Source: Thermohalobaculum sp039030915 (GTDB taxonomy: Bacteria; Pseudomonadota; Alphaproteobacteria; Rhodobacterales; Rhodobacteraceae). Taken from it: a stretch of 33,688 nucleotides of DNA. This document shows positions 22,460 through 31,271 of this stretch, in pieces. The position numbers and the translations under genes are program-made. The stretch spans positions 1 through 33,688 of the forward strand of contig JBCCDG010000036.1 in the NCBI GenBank assembly GCA_039030915.1, read 5' to 3'. How positions within the stretch are numbered: position 1 is the stretch's first letter; the number at the start of each line of letters is the position of its first letter. Below the pieces are notes generated by a model. The model was not told where the DNA came from, did no database searches, and was given only the letters and a program-made list of their open reading frames with translations.

Positions 22460-25182
22460 TCGGCAGTATCCGCCGCCCGGCGGATCGCAGCCTGTGCCGC
22501 GGCGAAGCGGGCGACGGGCACGCGGTAGGGCGAGCAGCTCACATAGTCGAAGCCCGCGCGCTCACAGAACTCGACCGAGCGCGCATCCGCCCCCTGTTCC
22601 CCGCAAAGGCCGACCGAAATGTCTGGCTTCACGGCCCGCGCGCGCTCGGTCGCGATCTGCATGAGCTCACCCACCCCCTCGTGGTCGAGGCTGTGGAACG
22701 GGTCATGCTCGTAAATGCCCTGGGCCACGTAGTCCGGCATGAAGCGGCCCGCATCGTCGCGGCTGAGCCCGTATGTCATCTGCGTAAGATCGTTGGTGCC
22801 GAAGCTCAGGAAATCCGCGAGCCGCGCGATCTCACCGGCGCGAAGGCAGGCACGTGGCGTCTCCAGCATCACACCGACGCGGTAGTCCACCATGCTCTCG
22901 CGCTCGGCGCGCACTTTCTCGGCCACGGTTTCGATCCGCTCGCGGAGGACGGCAAGCTCCCGCACCGCTGAAACGAGCGGGATCATGATTTCGGGGACGA
23001 CGGGCTGGCCGCTGCCGTTGCCCGCATCGATGGCGGCTTCGAGGACGGCGCGCACTTGCATCTCGTAGATCTCGGGGTACGCGATCCCGACACGGCAGCC
23101 GCGCTTGCCCAGCATCGGGTTGAACTCGGCAAGCTCGCGCGCCCGCATCAGCACCTCGTCCTCGGGCAGGCCGAGGCTGCGGCCGAGCTCCGCGATCTCG
23201 GCCTGGCCATGAGGCAGGAATTCGTGCAGCGGCGGGTCGAGGAGGCGAATGACGACGGGCAGGCCGGGCATCGCGCGGAAGAGGTCGGCGAAATCCGCCC
23301 GCTGCATCGGATGGAGCTCGGCCAAGGCGGCGAGCCGGTCCTCAGCGCTGCCGGCCAGGATCATGCGGCGCATGGGCTGGATGCGCCCGCCCTGGAAGAA
23401 CATGTGCTCGGTGCGGCAAAGCCCGATGCCCGCCGCCTCGAACCCCGCCGCGACGCGCGCATCGGCGCCCGTGTCCGCGTTTGCCCGCACGCCGAGGCGG
23501 CGGCGGTCGTCCGACCAGGTCATGAGCCTTGCGAAGGCGCCGGTCAGCTCGGGCGCGCGCGTCTCCACGGCACCGGCGATTACCTGGCCCGAGCCGCCGT
23601 CCACGGTGACGATATCGCCCTCCTCGAAGCGCCGCCCCTCGGCGGTAAGGAGCGCCGGCTCGCGCTTCGAGAGCCGCAGCGTCTTCGCACCGACGACGCA
23701 GGGCTTGCCCAGGCCGCGGGCGACGACGGCGGCGTGGCTGGTCATGCCGCCCCGCACGGTCAACACGCCGCGGGCCGCATGCATGCCCCGGATGTCCTCC
23801 GGACTCGTCTCGACAAGCGCCAGGATCGCGGGCTTGCCGCCCGCCGCAGCGGCCTCCGCCGCCTCGGGCGTAAAGACGAGAGGGCCGAAGGCGGCGCCCG
23901 GCGAGGCAGGCAGGCCCTGCCCGATCAGGTCGCGCGGCGCGCTTTCGTCGATCGTGGGATGCAGATGCGCCTCCAAAGCGCCGGGGTCGATGCGCAGCAG
24001 CGCGTCGTCCCGCCCGATCGCCCCCCGATCTGCAAGATCCACCGCGAGGCGGACGGCGGCACGCGCGGCGTGCTTGGCGGGCCGCAGCTCCGTGAGCCAG
24101 AGCCGGCCGGCCTCGAGTGTGAAGTCGACCGCGAAATCCTGCGCCAGCGCGTCCTCGAGGCGCCGCCCCGCGGTCACCAGCGCGGCGGTCACGTCGCTCG
24201 CCCGCTCCTCGAGCGCGGGCTCGTGCTGGCCTTCGGCGAGCCGTTCGGAGACCGTGAGGAGGAGCGGCGTGCGCAGGCCCATGAGTGCCTCCTCACCCTG
24301 CGCCTCCAGGAGAAAGCGCCCGGCGAGGCGAGGCGCGCCCGACTGTTCGGATCGAAAGCTCGCGACACCGGCGCCGGACAGCGCGTTCGCCCGGCCGCCG
24401 AGGCCGAGCGCCATGACCTCGACCATGACCGCGATGCCCGCCGATGCCTCGCCCCCGCGCGCCGCACGGCGCGCCTGTCCGCCCGGCCCGTTCCACGCGG
24501 CGGTCATCGCGGCGAGCGCCTGAGCCACCTGGGTGCGCGCATCCTCAGGCGGCAGCGACGCCTCCTCGGCCAGCATGGCGCGGCAGTCCGCGGCGAGGCG
24601 ACCGAGCGCTGCGGCATCGAGCGCCGCCTCGCTTTCGACGCCCGCGCGGCGGAGCGCGTCATGCATCGCGTATTCGAACTCCTCCGCGTCGAGCCCGGCT
24701 ACGCCGCCGCCCCAGGACTGCACGAAGCGGCGTTCGAGATCGGCGGCGGCGCGGGCGCCTAGGCGGGACGCGAGCGCAGGGAGTATTGCGGGCGTAAGGC
24801 CGATATTGAGAACCGAAGCGACGAGCGCCCCACCCCCACCGCCAGCCGGCCCCGTCGCGCCCGGCGGGGCGGAGGGGCGAAGGGCGAGGAGGAGCGGCGC
24901 CGAAGTGTCGCCAAGCTGCCGGCCGACCGCCGCCTCAAGCCGGACGAGCCCACGGGCGAGCGCGGCCTCCGCTGCGGCGGGGTCGGCGGTGGCCTGCGTG
25001 TCGATGACGAAGGCCGCCGGCACGGGCAGGCCGAGCCGGGCCGCTGCGGCGAGGCGCGCAGCCTTCAGGCCAAAGCGCGCCGGCGCCTCCGACGGGCAAG
25101 GGCCGGCCGGCGCGCTCGGTGCCGCCTCCCCGTCCGCCGGCCGCGGCAGGATCCATCCGAGCGTTTCGGACTCGATCTTCAT
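22456..25182 (-). CDS. PEP-binding protein related to pyruvate, phosphate dikinase
   Basis: 908-aa homologue of PPDK, the enzyme that interconverts pyruvate + ATP + Pi and PEP + AMP + PPi. The phosphohistidine domain (GGMTSHAAV, His483) and the C-terminal PEP/pyruvate barrel look intact: IGLCRTEHMFF, PPLHEFLPHG, NPMLGKRGCRVGI, FGTNDLTQMTYG, and SCSPYRVP with Cys883. The N-terminal ATP-grasp half is diverged. The GARASMPGMMDT block is replaced by a Gly/Ala/Pro-rich stretch after LRPS, the GTGVAFTR block reads GAGVASFR, and QTRNGKRT reads ELRPAKHA. Lys of GGKG and the RTP arginine remain. It may be a weak, altered or regulatory enzyme. The start at 25182 has no strong ribosome binding site. It lies between glyS and meaB on the same strand. 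Confidence 0.85.
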   Translation of the reverse strand: MKIESETLGWILPRPADGEAAPSAPAGPCPSEAPARFGLKAARLAAAARLGLPVPAAFVIDTQATADPAAAEAALARGLVRLEAAVGRQLGDTSAPLLLALRPSAPPGATGPAGGGGGALVASVLNIGLTPAILPALASRLGARAAADLERRFVQSWGGGVAGLDAEEFEYAMHDALRRAGVESEAALDAAALGRLAADCRAMLAEEASLPPEDARTQVAQALAAMTAAWNGPGGQARRAARGGEASAGIAVMVEVMALGLGGRANALSGAGVASFRSEQSGAPRLAGRFLLEAQGEEALMGLRTPLLLTVSERLAEGQHEPALEERASDVTAALVTAGRRLEDALAQDFAVDFTLEAGRLWLTELRPAKHAARAAVRLAVDLADRGAIGRDDALLRIDPGALEAHLHPTIDESAPRDLIGQGLPASPGAAFGPLVFTPEAAEAAAAGGKPAILALVETSPEDIRGMHAARGVLTVRGGMTSHAAVVARGLGKPCVVGAKTLRLSKREPALLTAEGRRFEEGDIVTVDGGSGQVIAGAVETRAPELTGAFARLMTWSDDRRRLGVRANADTGADARVAAGFEAAGIGLCRTEHMFFQGGRIQPMRRMILAGSAEDRLAALAELHPMQRADFADLFRAMPGLPVVIRLLDPPLHEFLPHGQAEIAELGRSLGLPEDEVLMRARELAEFNPMLGKRGCRVGIAYPEIYEMQVRAVLEAAIDAGNGSGQPVVPEIMIPLVSAVRELAVLRERIETVAEKVRAERESMVDYRVGVMLETPRACLRAGEIARLADFLSFGTNDLTQMTYGLSRDDAGRFMPDYVAQGIYEHDPFHSLDHEGVGELMQIATERARAVKPDISVGLCGEQGADARSVEFCERAGFDYVSCSPYRVPVARFAAAQAAIRRAADTAE

Positions 25183-25269
25183 GACCGGGGCATAGCGCGC
25201 GTGTTCGCGAGCGCACAAGAGCGCTTACGCAGGGGGCAATCGGGTGCGGCCCCTCTGCCGAGCGGCCGA

Positions 25270-27504
25270 TCAGTCCTGAATGGCCTCCCAGGCGGCTGCG
25301 TGGCGCATGAGGCCGCGGAGGGCGTTGAGGAGACGCAGGCGGTTCTCGCGGAGCGCCGGATCCTCCGCGTTGACCGTCACATCGTCGAAGAACGTGTCGA
25401 CGGGCGCGCGAAGCTCCGCCATCGCGGCGATGGCGGCGGCGAAATCCTCCCCCTCGAGCGCCGCGGCAACGCGAGGCTCGAGGGCGGCGAGCGCGTCGAA
25501 GAGCGCGCGCTCCGCCGGGTCCGCCGCAAGCGCGGGGTCGGGTGCGGCGTCATGAGGCTCGCCATCCCTCTTGGCCTCCGCCGCCACGATGTTGGAGGCG
25601 CGGCGATAGGCCGCCAGAAGGTTGGCCCCGTCCTCCGTCTCCAGAAGCGCCTGCACGGCCCGGACCCGCGCGACGAGGAGCACCAGATCGTCCTGCCCGC
25701 CGAGATCGAAGCAGGCCTGGATCACGTCATGCCGAACGCCCTGATCCCGCAGCGCCACCTTGAGACGGTCAGCCAAGAAACCCAGAAGATCGACAGTCTT
25801 CGAGATCAGCCCAGCAGAGATTTCCTTTGCTTCGACAGCACTAAGGCCTCCGAAAGTCTCCCGCTCGAAATCCTCGACCAGTCTTTCGGCAAGCGCCTCA
25901 CCGTGACCGCCTTCCAGGTTGGCGATAGCGCTTCGATAGGGGCGGACCCGATCCAGCAAGAGGGAGATGTTGAGGTTTCGGCCGAGTGGAGCGGTGATGA
26001 ATGGGATCAGCTCAAGTCGAAGCTCGTTCTCAAGCACCACTCTGATCACCCCAAGTGCCGCGCGGCGGAGGGCGAAGGGGTCCTTCGAGCCAGTCGGCTT
26101 CTCGTCGATGGCCCAGAAGCCCGTCAGCATGTCGAGCTTGTCGGCCAGCGCGACGGCGACGGCGACCGGGTCCGTCGGCACGTCGTCGGTAGGTCCGAGC
26201 GGGCGGTAGTGGGTTTCGCAGGCTTCCGGCACGCCGTCATCATGGCCCGCAGCCGCGGCGTAGTAGCGGCCCATAACGCCCTGGAGTTCGGGGAACTCGA
26301 AGACCATCTCGCTGGCGAGGTCGGCCTTGGCGATGCGCGCGGCCTCCGCCGCGAGGTCGGGCTTGGCGCCGACGGCAGGCGCAATCTCGCGGGCCAGCGC
26401 CTCGATGCGGCGGATGCGCTCGGCCTGGGTGCCGAGCTTTTCGTGGAAGACCACGTTCTCGAGCGGCTGCGCCATGCCTTCGAGGCCCACCGCCTCGACC
26501 TTCCGCAGGTCGTTCTCCCAAAAGAACTTCGCGTCGGAAAGGCGCGCATTAAGCACGCGACGGTTGCCGGCGAGGATCGCCACACCGCCGTCGGGGGCGG
26601 CGATATTGGCGACGGTGACGAAGCGCTCGATGCGGCCGGTGGCGGGGTTTCTTACGGAGAAGAACTTCTGGTGCTCCTTCATCGAGGTCCGGAGCACCTC
26701 CGGCGGCAGGTCGAGGAAATCCCCCCCGATCTCGCCCATCAGCACCACCGGCCATTCGACCAGACGCGCAACCTCGGCCAGCAGCCCCTTGTCCTCGACC
26801 ACCTCGAGACCGAGCGCGAAGGCCGCTTGCGTGGCGTCATGCCAGATACGCTCGGCGCGGGCCTCGGCGTTGAGGATGACATGCGCCGCTTCGAGCTTAC
26901 CGACATAGTCCTCGAAGCCCGCGACCTCAAAGGAGCCCGAGCCCATGAAGCGGTGGCCTTCGGTCAGGTTGGACGCCGCGATACCGCCGACCTCGAAGGG
27001 CACGATCTCCGCGCCCGCCTCGCTGGAGAGGAGGCAGAGGATGCGGCGGAGGGGGCGGACCCAACGGAGCGAACCGGTGCCCCAGCGCATGGATTTGGGC
27101 CAGGGAAAATCGTCGATCGTGGCGGTGACGACCTCCGCCACCACCTCCGCCGCCGGACGGCCCGGCCGCTCGATGACGGCGAAGTAGACCTGCCCCTTCT
27201 TGTCGTCGCGGATCTCGAGCGCCTCACGCGCAAGACCGGTCGAGCGGAGGAAGCCCTCGATCGCCTTCTCCGGCGCGTCCGTGCGCGGGCCCTTGCGCTC
27301 CTCCCGCGTCGCGCGCGTCTCGGCCGGCAGACCGGTGAGCGACAGCGTCAGGCGGCGAGGCGTGGCGAAGGCGGCGGCATCGGCATAGGTGAGCCCGGCC
27401 GCGACCAGCCGATCCGTCACCATGCGCCTGAGATCGGCCGCCGCGCGGGCCTGCATGCGGGCGGGGATCTCCTCGGAGAAGAGTTCGAGCAGAAGATCGG
27501 GCAT
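25270..27504 (-). CDS. glyS: Glycine--tRNA ligase, beta subunit
   Basis: 744-aa beta subunit of the tetrameric bacterial glycyl-tRNA synthetase, providing tRNA recognition and, with GlyQ, charging tRNA-Gly. It begins MPDLLLELFSEEIPARMQ, the standard N-terminus. MKEHQKFFSVRNP near residue 275, GRYYAAAAGHDD and DRLKVALRDQGVRHDVIQACF are family hallmarks. The C-terminal helical part ends normally. It is about 50 residues longer than E. coli GlyS. The extra length lies mainly around LLLDRVRPYRSAIANLEG to LISKTVDLLGF, just where the DNA drops to about 58% GC (25741-26040). The Shine-Dalgarno is weak. GlyQ is encoded upstream in the same gene string, separated by three small genes. Confidence 0.95.
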   Translation of the reverse strand: MPDLLLELFSEEIPARMQARAAADLRRMVTDRLVAAGLTYADAAAFATPRRLTLSLTGLPAETRATREERKGPRTDAPEKAIEGFLRSTGLAREALEIRDDKKGQVYFAVIERPGRPAAEVVAEVVTATIDDFPWPKSMRWGTGSLRWVRPLRRILCLLSSEAGAEIVPFEVGGIAASNLTEGHRFMGSGSFEVAGFEDYVGKLEAAHVILNAEARAERIWHDATQAAFALGLEVVEDKGLLAEVARLVEWPVVLMGEIGGDFLDLPPEVLRTSMKEHQKFFSVRNPATGRIERFVTVANIAAPDGGVAILAGNRRVLNARLSDAKFFWENDLRKVEAVGLEGMAQPLENVVFHEKLGTQAERIRRIEALAREIAPAVGAKPDLAAEAARIAKADLASEMVFEFPELQGVMGRYYAAAAGHDDGVPEACETHYRPLGPTDDVPTDPVAVAVALADKLDMLTGFWAIDEKPTGSKDPFALRRAALGVIRVVLENELRLELIPFITAPLGRNLNISLLLDRVRPYRSAIANLEGGHGEALAERLVEDFERETFGGLSAVEAKEISAGLISKTVDLLGFLADRLKVALRDQGVRHDVIQACFDLGGQDDLVLLVARVRAVQALLETEDGANLLAAYRRASNIVAAEAKRDGEPHDAAPDPALAADPAERALFDALAALEPRVAAALEGEDFAAAIAAMAELRAPVDTFFDDVTVNAEDPALRENRLRLLNALRGLMRHAAAWEAIQD

Positions 27505-27625
27505 GAGGCTCTGCCTGGAGGATGGGACGGAAGGATTGCGGGGCCGAACCGCCGGGGCGGCGCGGGCATTCCTTATCGCCCGGCGCCTTCCAGTTCAAAC
27601 CTTGAGGCGCCCGGGGCCGGGCGGC

Positions 27626-28060
27626 CTACTGCTCGGCGAAGCGTTCATCGAGCTGGCGCCACATGTAGGCGCGTCCATCCGGAAAACGCAGGACGACGCG
27701 CTCGGTGCCGTCATACTCCCCGGACGCGGCAAGAAAGGCCTGCGCCTCCCCGGCCGCCAGCGCCCTTGCCAGCGCTTCCGCATCGAAGCAGTCGAACCAT
27801 CCGGGCGCGACCAGCGGCTCTGCGCGCGGGTAAGACGGCGCGTCGGGCGCCTCCGGCAAGGTAAAGCAGGCCCGGAGCTTGAGCGGCGAGGTCGTCGCAT
27901 CGATCCCCTCGAACCCGGTGACGGGATAGATGCGGCCCGCGATCTCCACGCCTTCAGCCTCGATCTCCGAGTAGAAGGCGTAGAACTGCGCGTACCAGAG
28001 GCCGACCGCGAAGATCGCCGTGAAGCCGAGGAGACCGCCCATCAGCCATTTGCCGTTCAT
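27626..28060 (-). CDS. DUF6446-type membrane-anchored protein
   Basis: 144-aa protein resembling the DUF6446 family of Rhodobacterales, function unknown. One N-terminal hydrophobic helix (LMGGLLGFTAIFAVGLWYAQ, about residues 6-25) anchors a periplasmic domain. The helix is followed by FYAFYSEIEAEGVEI, and the domain contains RACFTLPEAP and WFDCFDAEALARALAAGEA, with two cysteines that might pair. Very similar neighbours (glyQ, glyS) accompany this family elsewhere, as far as I recall. GGGAGG lies five bases before the ATG, one of the best ribosome binding sites in the window. It is 87 bp downstream of the VOC gene. Confidence 0.75.
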   Translation of the reverse strand: MNGKWLMGGLLGFTAIFAVGLWYAQFYAFYSEIEAEGVEIAGRIYPVTGFEGIDATTSPLKLRACFTLPEAPDAPSYPRAEPLVAPGWFDCFDAEALARALAAGEAQAFLAASGEYDGTERVVLRFPDGRAYMWRQLDERFAEQ

Positions 28061-28147
28061 GCCCGCCTCCCAGCCATCCGATCACGCCGCGCTTCCTACA
28101 GCGACGGTCAGTGCGTGGCGAGGGGGACGTGGCAAAGGGGCGATGTG

Positions 28148-28540
28148 TCAGCTGGCCGGTGGGGCCGCATCGAGGACCTGGCCGAAGCAAAGGCGGTTGC
28201 CTTCGCTGTCGATCACCTCGATCTCGCGCAGGCCGTAGGACATGGTCTCGGGGCCGTTGTCGAGGCTGACGCCCTTCGCGACGAGAGCGGCAGCCAGCCC
28301 CTCGACGTCATCGGTGTAGAAATAGGCGCGCCAGCCGGCGCCGGGCGTCGGGTCCGGCCCGTCCCAGCCGTTCAGGAACACCTCCGCCGCGTCGAGCGCG
28401 AAGATGCCGAAGCGGGGCGGGTCGCCGCCTTCCTCGACGACACGGAAGCCAAGCTTCCCGCTCCAGAAGGCGCGGGCGCGCGGATAGTCCGCCACGCGCA
28501 GGACGGGGATCGAGGAGGTGAGGCGGGGACCAGCGGTCAT
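28148..28540 (-). CDS. VOC (glyoxalase/bleomycin-resistance) superfamily protein
   Basis: 130-aa single-subunit VOC protein with paired beta-alpha-beta-beta-beta modules. SIPVLRVADYPRARAFWSGKLGF begins the first module (the strand plus YxxxLGF-like helix), and REIEVIDSEGNRLCFGQ ends the second, with the Glu expected at the last metal-ligand position. FGIFALDAAEVFLN and AYFYTDDVEGLAAAL fit the bleomycin-resistance-like branch. The substrate cannot be inferred. The gene starts 12 bp after the stop of the hypothetical gene upstream on the minus strand, so the two are probably co-transcribed with glyQ. Confidence 0.85.
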   Translation of the reverse strand: MTAGPRLTSSIPVLRVADYPRARAFWSGKLGFRVVEEGGDPPRFGIFALDAAEVFLNGWDGPDPTPGAGWRAYFYTDDVEGLAAALVAKGVSLDNGPETMSYGLREIEVIDSEGNRLCFGQVLDAAPPAS

Positions 28541-28552
28541 GCGCTCACCCAG

Positions 28553-29101
28553 TCATTCGACGAGACCGAGGCCACGGGCGCTCGCCACCATGCGCCGGCC
28601 GCGGATACGCAGGAGCCGGTCGGTCTCCACCCGCCAGACGACGAAGGCCGTGCCGCCGTCCCGGCGCAGAATGACGCCCACCCGCTGCGCCGGTTCGGAG
28701 AAGCTGTCCCACCAGGGCGGCGTGCCGAGGCGGCCGAGGGCGGCGAGATTGCCGTTGAAGGATCGAATGCGGTCCCGAAAAGCCCGGAACGCCTCTGCGC
28801 CCGCGCCGCTCACATGAAACCAGACCTCGACCGCGGGCTCCTCCCCGCGCCAGACGGCGCGTACGCGCGCGCCTTCGGGCAAACCTGGCGGCAGGATACC
28901 ATCCTCGACCAGCGCCGATATCCTTGTCGGGTCCGTCGTGTCGATTTCTCCGGGACCGGAGGGTGCCGTCGATTGCAGCGCGACCCAGCCCGCACCGACC
29001 AGGGCGATGAAGGCAATGACGAGGATCAGCCCGCGGCGTTTGCCGACGGTGCTGCGCCGATCCTCGTCCGGCTGCTCGGAACGCGTGGGCGCCTTTGCCA
29101 T
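28553..29101 (-). CDS. Hypothetical membrane-anchored protein, coupled to glyQ
   Basis: 182-aa protein not recognised as a named family. A charged cytoplasmic N-terminus of about 23 residues (KAPTRSEQPDEDRRSTVGKRR) precedes one hydrophobic helix (LILVIAFIALVGAGWVAL). About 135 mostly soluble residues outside the membrane follow, with VWFHVSGAGAEAFRAFRDR and GTPPWWDSF as the most distinctive parts. Its ATG overlaps the glyQ stop by one base (TGATG), so translation is coupled. GC-rich third positions across the frame support that it is real. Confidence 0.7.
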   Translation of the reverse strand: MAKAPTRSEQPDEDRRSTVGKRRGLILVIAFIALVGAGWVALQSTAPSGPGEIDTTDPTRISALVEDGILPPGLPEGARVRAVWRGEEPAVEVWFHVSGAGAEAFRAFRDRIRSFNGNLAALGRLGTPPWWDSFSEPAQRVGVILRRDGGTAFVVWRVETDRLLRIRGRRMVASARGLGLVE

Positions 29102-30030
29102 CAGGCCGCCGCCTCGGCCGCGCCGCCCGCCTCGGTCTCGCGGAAGGCATCGGCGCAGGCCTTCGCCAGAGTGCGGACGCGCGCGATGTAGGCCTGCCGC
29201 TCGGTCGGGCTGATGACCCCGCGTGCATCGAGCAGGTTGAAGAGATGGCTCGCCTTGATGCACTGGTCGTAGGCGGGGTGGGGCATCAGGATCGCGCGGC
29301 CGGTCTTGGGATCGGTCTCCGGCGCCTCGAGGATGCGCTGGCACTCCGCCTCGGCATCCTTGAAGTGTTGGAACAGCGTCTCCGTATCCGCCACGTCGAA
29401 GTTCCAGCGGCTGTACTCGCGCTCGGTCTGACGGAAGACGTCGCCATAGCTGAGCGGAATGGGACCGTCGGGATCGTTGAACGGCATGTCCATCACATGG
29501 TCGATACCGAGCACGTACATGGCCAGTCGCTCGAGCCCGTAGGTGAGCTCGCCCGAGACGGGCCGGCAGTCATGCCCGCCGACCTGCTGGAAGTAGGTGA
29601 ACTGGCTTACCTCCATCCCGTCGCACCAGACCTCCCAACCAAGGCCCCAGGCGCCGAGCGTCGGGCTCTCCCAGTCGTCCTCGACGAAGCGGATGTCGTG
29701 GAGGCCCATGTCGATGCCGATGGCCGCGAGACTGCCGAGATAGAGCTCCTGCAGGTCGGGCGGGCTCGGTTTGATCAGCACCTGGTACTGGTAATAGTGC
29801 TGCAGCCGGTTGGGATTGTCGCCATAGCGCCCGTCCGTAGGCCGGCGCGAGGGCTGCACATAGGCGGCCGCCCAGTGCCGCGGTCCGAGCGCGCGGAGCG
29901 TGGTGGCCGGATGGAAGGTACCGGCGCCGACCTCCATGTCATAGGGCTGCATGATCGCGCAGCCCTTCGCGCTCCAGTACTGCGAGAGACGCAGCAGGAT
30001 CTCCTGAAAGGAACGCGGCTTGTCGGTCAT
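29101..30030 (-). CDS. glyQ: Glycine--tRNA ligase, alpha subunit
   Basis: 309-aa catalytic alpha subunit of tetrameric glycyl-tRNA synthetase. It starts MTDKPRSFQEILLRLSQYW and carries the class II motifs: MQPYDMEVGAGTFHPATTLR near residue 30, AAYVQPSRRPTDGRYGDNPN and EVWCDGMEVSQFTYFQQVGG. The family's C-terminal ARGVISPTERQAYI is present, with a short Ala/Glu-rich tail. The ATG at 30030 is preferred over 30093 because it matches homologues and has GGAG about eight bases upstream. It heads the gene string leading to glyS, with the glyQ stop and the next gene overlapping as TGATG. Confidence 0.96.
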   Translation of the reverse strand: MTDKPRSFQEILLRLSQYWSAKGCAIMQPYDMEVGAGTFHPATTLRALGPRHWAAAYVQPSRRPTDGRYGDNPNRLQHYYQYQVLIKPSPPDLQELYLGSLAAIGIDMGLHDIRFVEDDWESPTLGAWGLGWEVWCDGMEVSQFTYFQQVGGHDCRPVSGELTYGLERLAMYVLGIDHVMDMPFNDPDGPIPLSYGDVFRQTEREYSRWNFDVADTETLFQHFKDAEAECQRILEAPETDPKTGRAILMPHPAYDQCIKASHLFNLLDARGVISPTERQAYIARVRTLAKACADAFRETEAGGAAEAAA

Positions 30031-30126
30031 CTCGGGGCTCCGGCGGCTCGACCCTCGGCGGACGCGCCTGAGCGCGCCTTGCGGGCCGAGCACTAATCCC
30101 CGCCGCCGGGGCGGTCAACGCGGGCG

Positions 30127-30765
30127 TCAGCCGACCAGGACCGGATCCTTGCCGATCAGGGCGGGATCGCCGGCCGCGCGGATCAGAAAGGCCGCCACGT
30201 CTTTCCGCGAGATGAGGCCGTTCCGCCAGTCCTTGGGCTCCACCAGCACCTGGTAGCGGCCGCGCGCGGGGCGGTTCGTGAGGATAACCGGGCGCACCAC
30301 GGTCCAGTCGAGCGCACTGTCCATGATCAGGCGCTCCTGCCGGCTCTTGTCCTCGTAGATCTTGCCGAGAATGGCGCCGTGGCCGAGGCGTTCGAGCGCG
30401 CTCATGGCCTCGCGACTGCGCCCAGCGCCAAAGCCCGTCACGGCGAGAAGGCGGCGCGTGCGCGCGCGCTCCATCGCGCGCAACGTCACGGCGGTCGCAC
30501 GGGACACGGTGTCGACCGGGGCGAAGACGGTGCTGCGATTGACCGGCAACCCGAGCGTCTGGATCACGGCATCCGCACCCTCGGCCGCGGCAGCCACCGC
30601 GTCCGCATCCAGCGCATCGCCCTCGATGGCGAGGAAGCCCGGGTCCTGGAAAGAAAGCTTCCCCGCGCTCCTGGCGAAGGCGCGCATGCGGTGTCCGGCG
30701 GCGAGGCCGGCTCGCACGGTCTCGAGCCCGATGCCGCGCGAGCCGCCGATGACGAGCAGATCCAT
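30127..30765 (-). CDS. NAD(P)-binding oxidoreductase (atypical SDR, NmrA/BVR-B-like)
   Basis: 212-aa atypical short-chain dehydrogenase-like protein. The Rossmann nucleotide-binding motif at the N-terminus, LVIGGSRGIGLETVRAGLAAGH, has the glycine pattern GGxxGIG. DAVIQTLG ends the fourth strand, LAVTGFGAG follows at strand five, and WTVVRPVILTN occupies the usual position of the NmrA/YwnB branch (WxxxRP). The catalytic YxxxK is not obvious, so it may bind NAD(P) without classical SDR chemistry. GGGAGG lies seven bases before the ATG at 30765, which sets the start. It is 96 bp upstream of glyQ on the same strand. Confidence 0.85.
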   Translation of the reverse strand: MDLLVIGGSRGIGLETVRAGLAAGHRMRAFARSAGKLSFQDPGFLAIEGDALDADAVAAAAEGADAVIQTLGLPVNRSTVFAPVDTVSRATAVTLRAMERARTRRLLAVTGFGAGRSREAMSALERLGHGAILGKIYEDKSRQERLIMDSALDWTVVRPVILTNRPARGRYQVLVEPKDWRNGLISRKDVAAFLIRAAGDPALIGKDPVLVG

Positions 30766-30875
30766 GTGGCGTTGCCTCCCAAAGCTGCTGCGGACCCGCC
30801 CACCCTGCGCCGGCCCGACGCTGCGCGATCTGGTCCGCCGACCGTCAGGCTCAAGCGCTTGCGGCGAGGTGCCGC

Positions 30876-31271
30876 TCAATCCGCGTCGGCGGCGTGGCAG
30901 CAGATGCAGATCTTGTTCCCGTCCGGGTCGCGGAAATAGGCGCCGAAAAACGCCGGGTGATACTGCGGGCGAAGGCCCGGCGCCCCCTCGCAGACGCCGC
31001 CATGGGCGAGCGCCGCATGATGACAGGCGGTGACGGTCGCGCGGGTCGCCGCCTCGAAGGCGACCATCTGGCCGTTTCCGGGGGCATGCGCGTCGCCGTT
31101 CTCGGGCTCGCCGACGATGAAGAGCGGCCAATCCTCTCCACTCATCCATCCGGCCCAGCGCATGTCGCGTTCATGAAACTTGAGCGCGATGCCCATCGGC
31201 GCGAACACGGCGGTGTAGAACGTTACGGCGCGGTCGAGGTCGCCGGTGCCAATGTTCACGTGGGACAGCAT
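30876..31271 (-). CDS. VOC superfamily protein (glyoxalase-like)
   Basis: 131-aa VOC protein, different from the one at 28148-28540. MLSHVNIGTGDLDRAVTFYTAVF is the characteristic first module, with His4 at a metal-ligand position. YFRDPDGNKICICCH ends the second module, where DPDGN is the usual turn. Residues PLFIVGEPENG and HHAALAHGGVCEGAPG match the branch often labelled glyoxalase/dioxygenase-like. Its start overlaps the GST stop by one base (TGATG), indicating a two-gene unit. A role with GST in handling electrophiles is possible but unproven. Confidence 0.85.
   Translation of the reverse strand: MLSHVNIGTGDLDRAVTFYTAVFAPMGIALKFHERDMRWAGWMSGEDWPLFIVGEPENGDAHAPGNGQMVAFEAATRATVTACHHAALAHGGVCEGAPGLRPQYHPAFFGAYFRDPDGNKICICCHAADAD

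Noticed and set aside
23056..24762. Plus-strand open frame of 568 codons opposite the PPDK-like gene
   Set aside because: Arg/Gly/Ala-rich shadow frame without motifs or a ribosome binding site.
25201..27864. Plus-strand open frame of 887 codons opposite glyS
   Set aside because: Mirror frame of a firmly identified gene, with no domain resemblance; stop codons are rare in this register at high GC.
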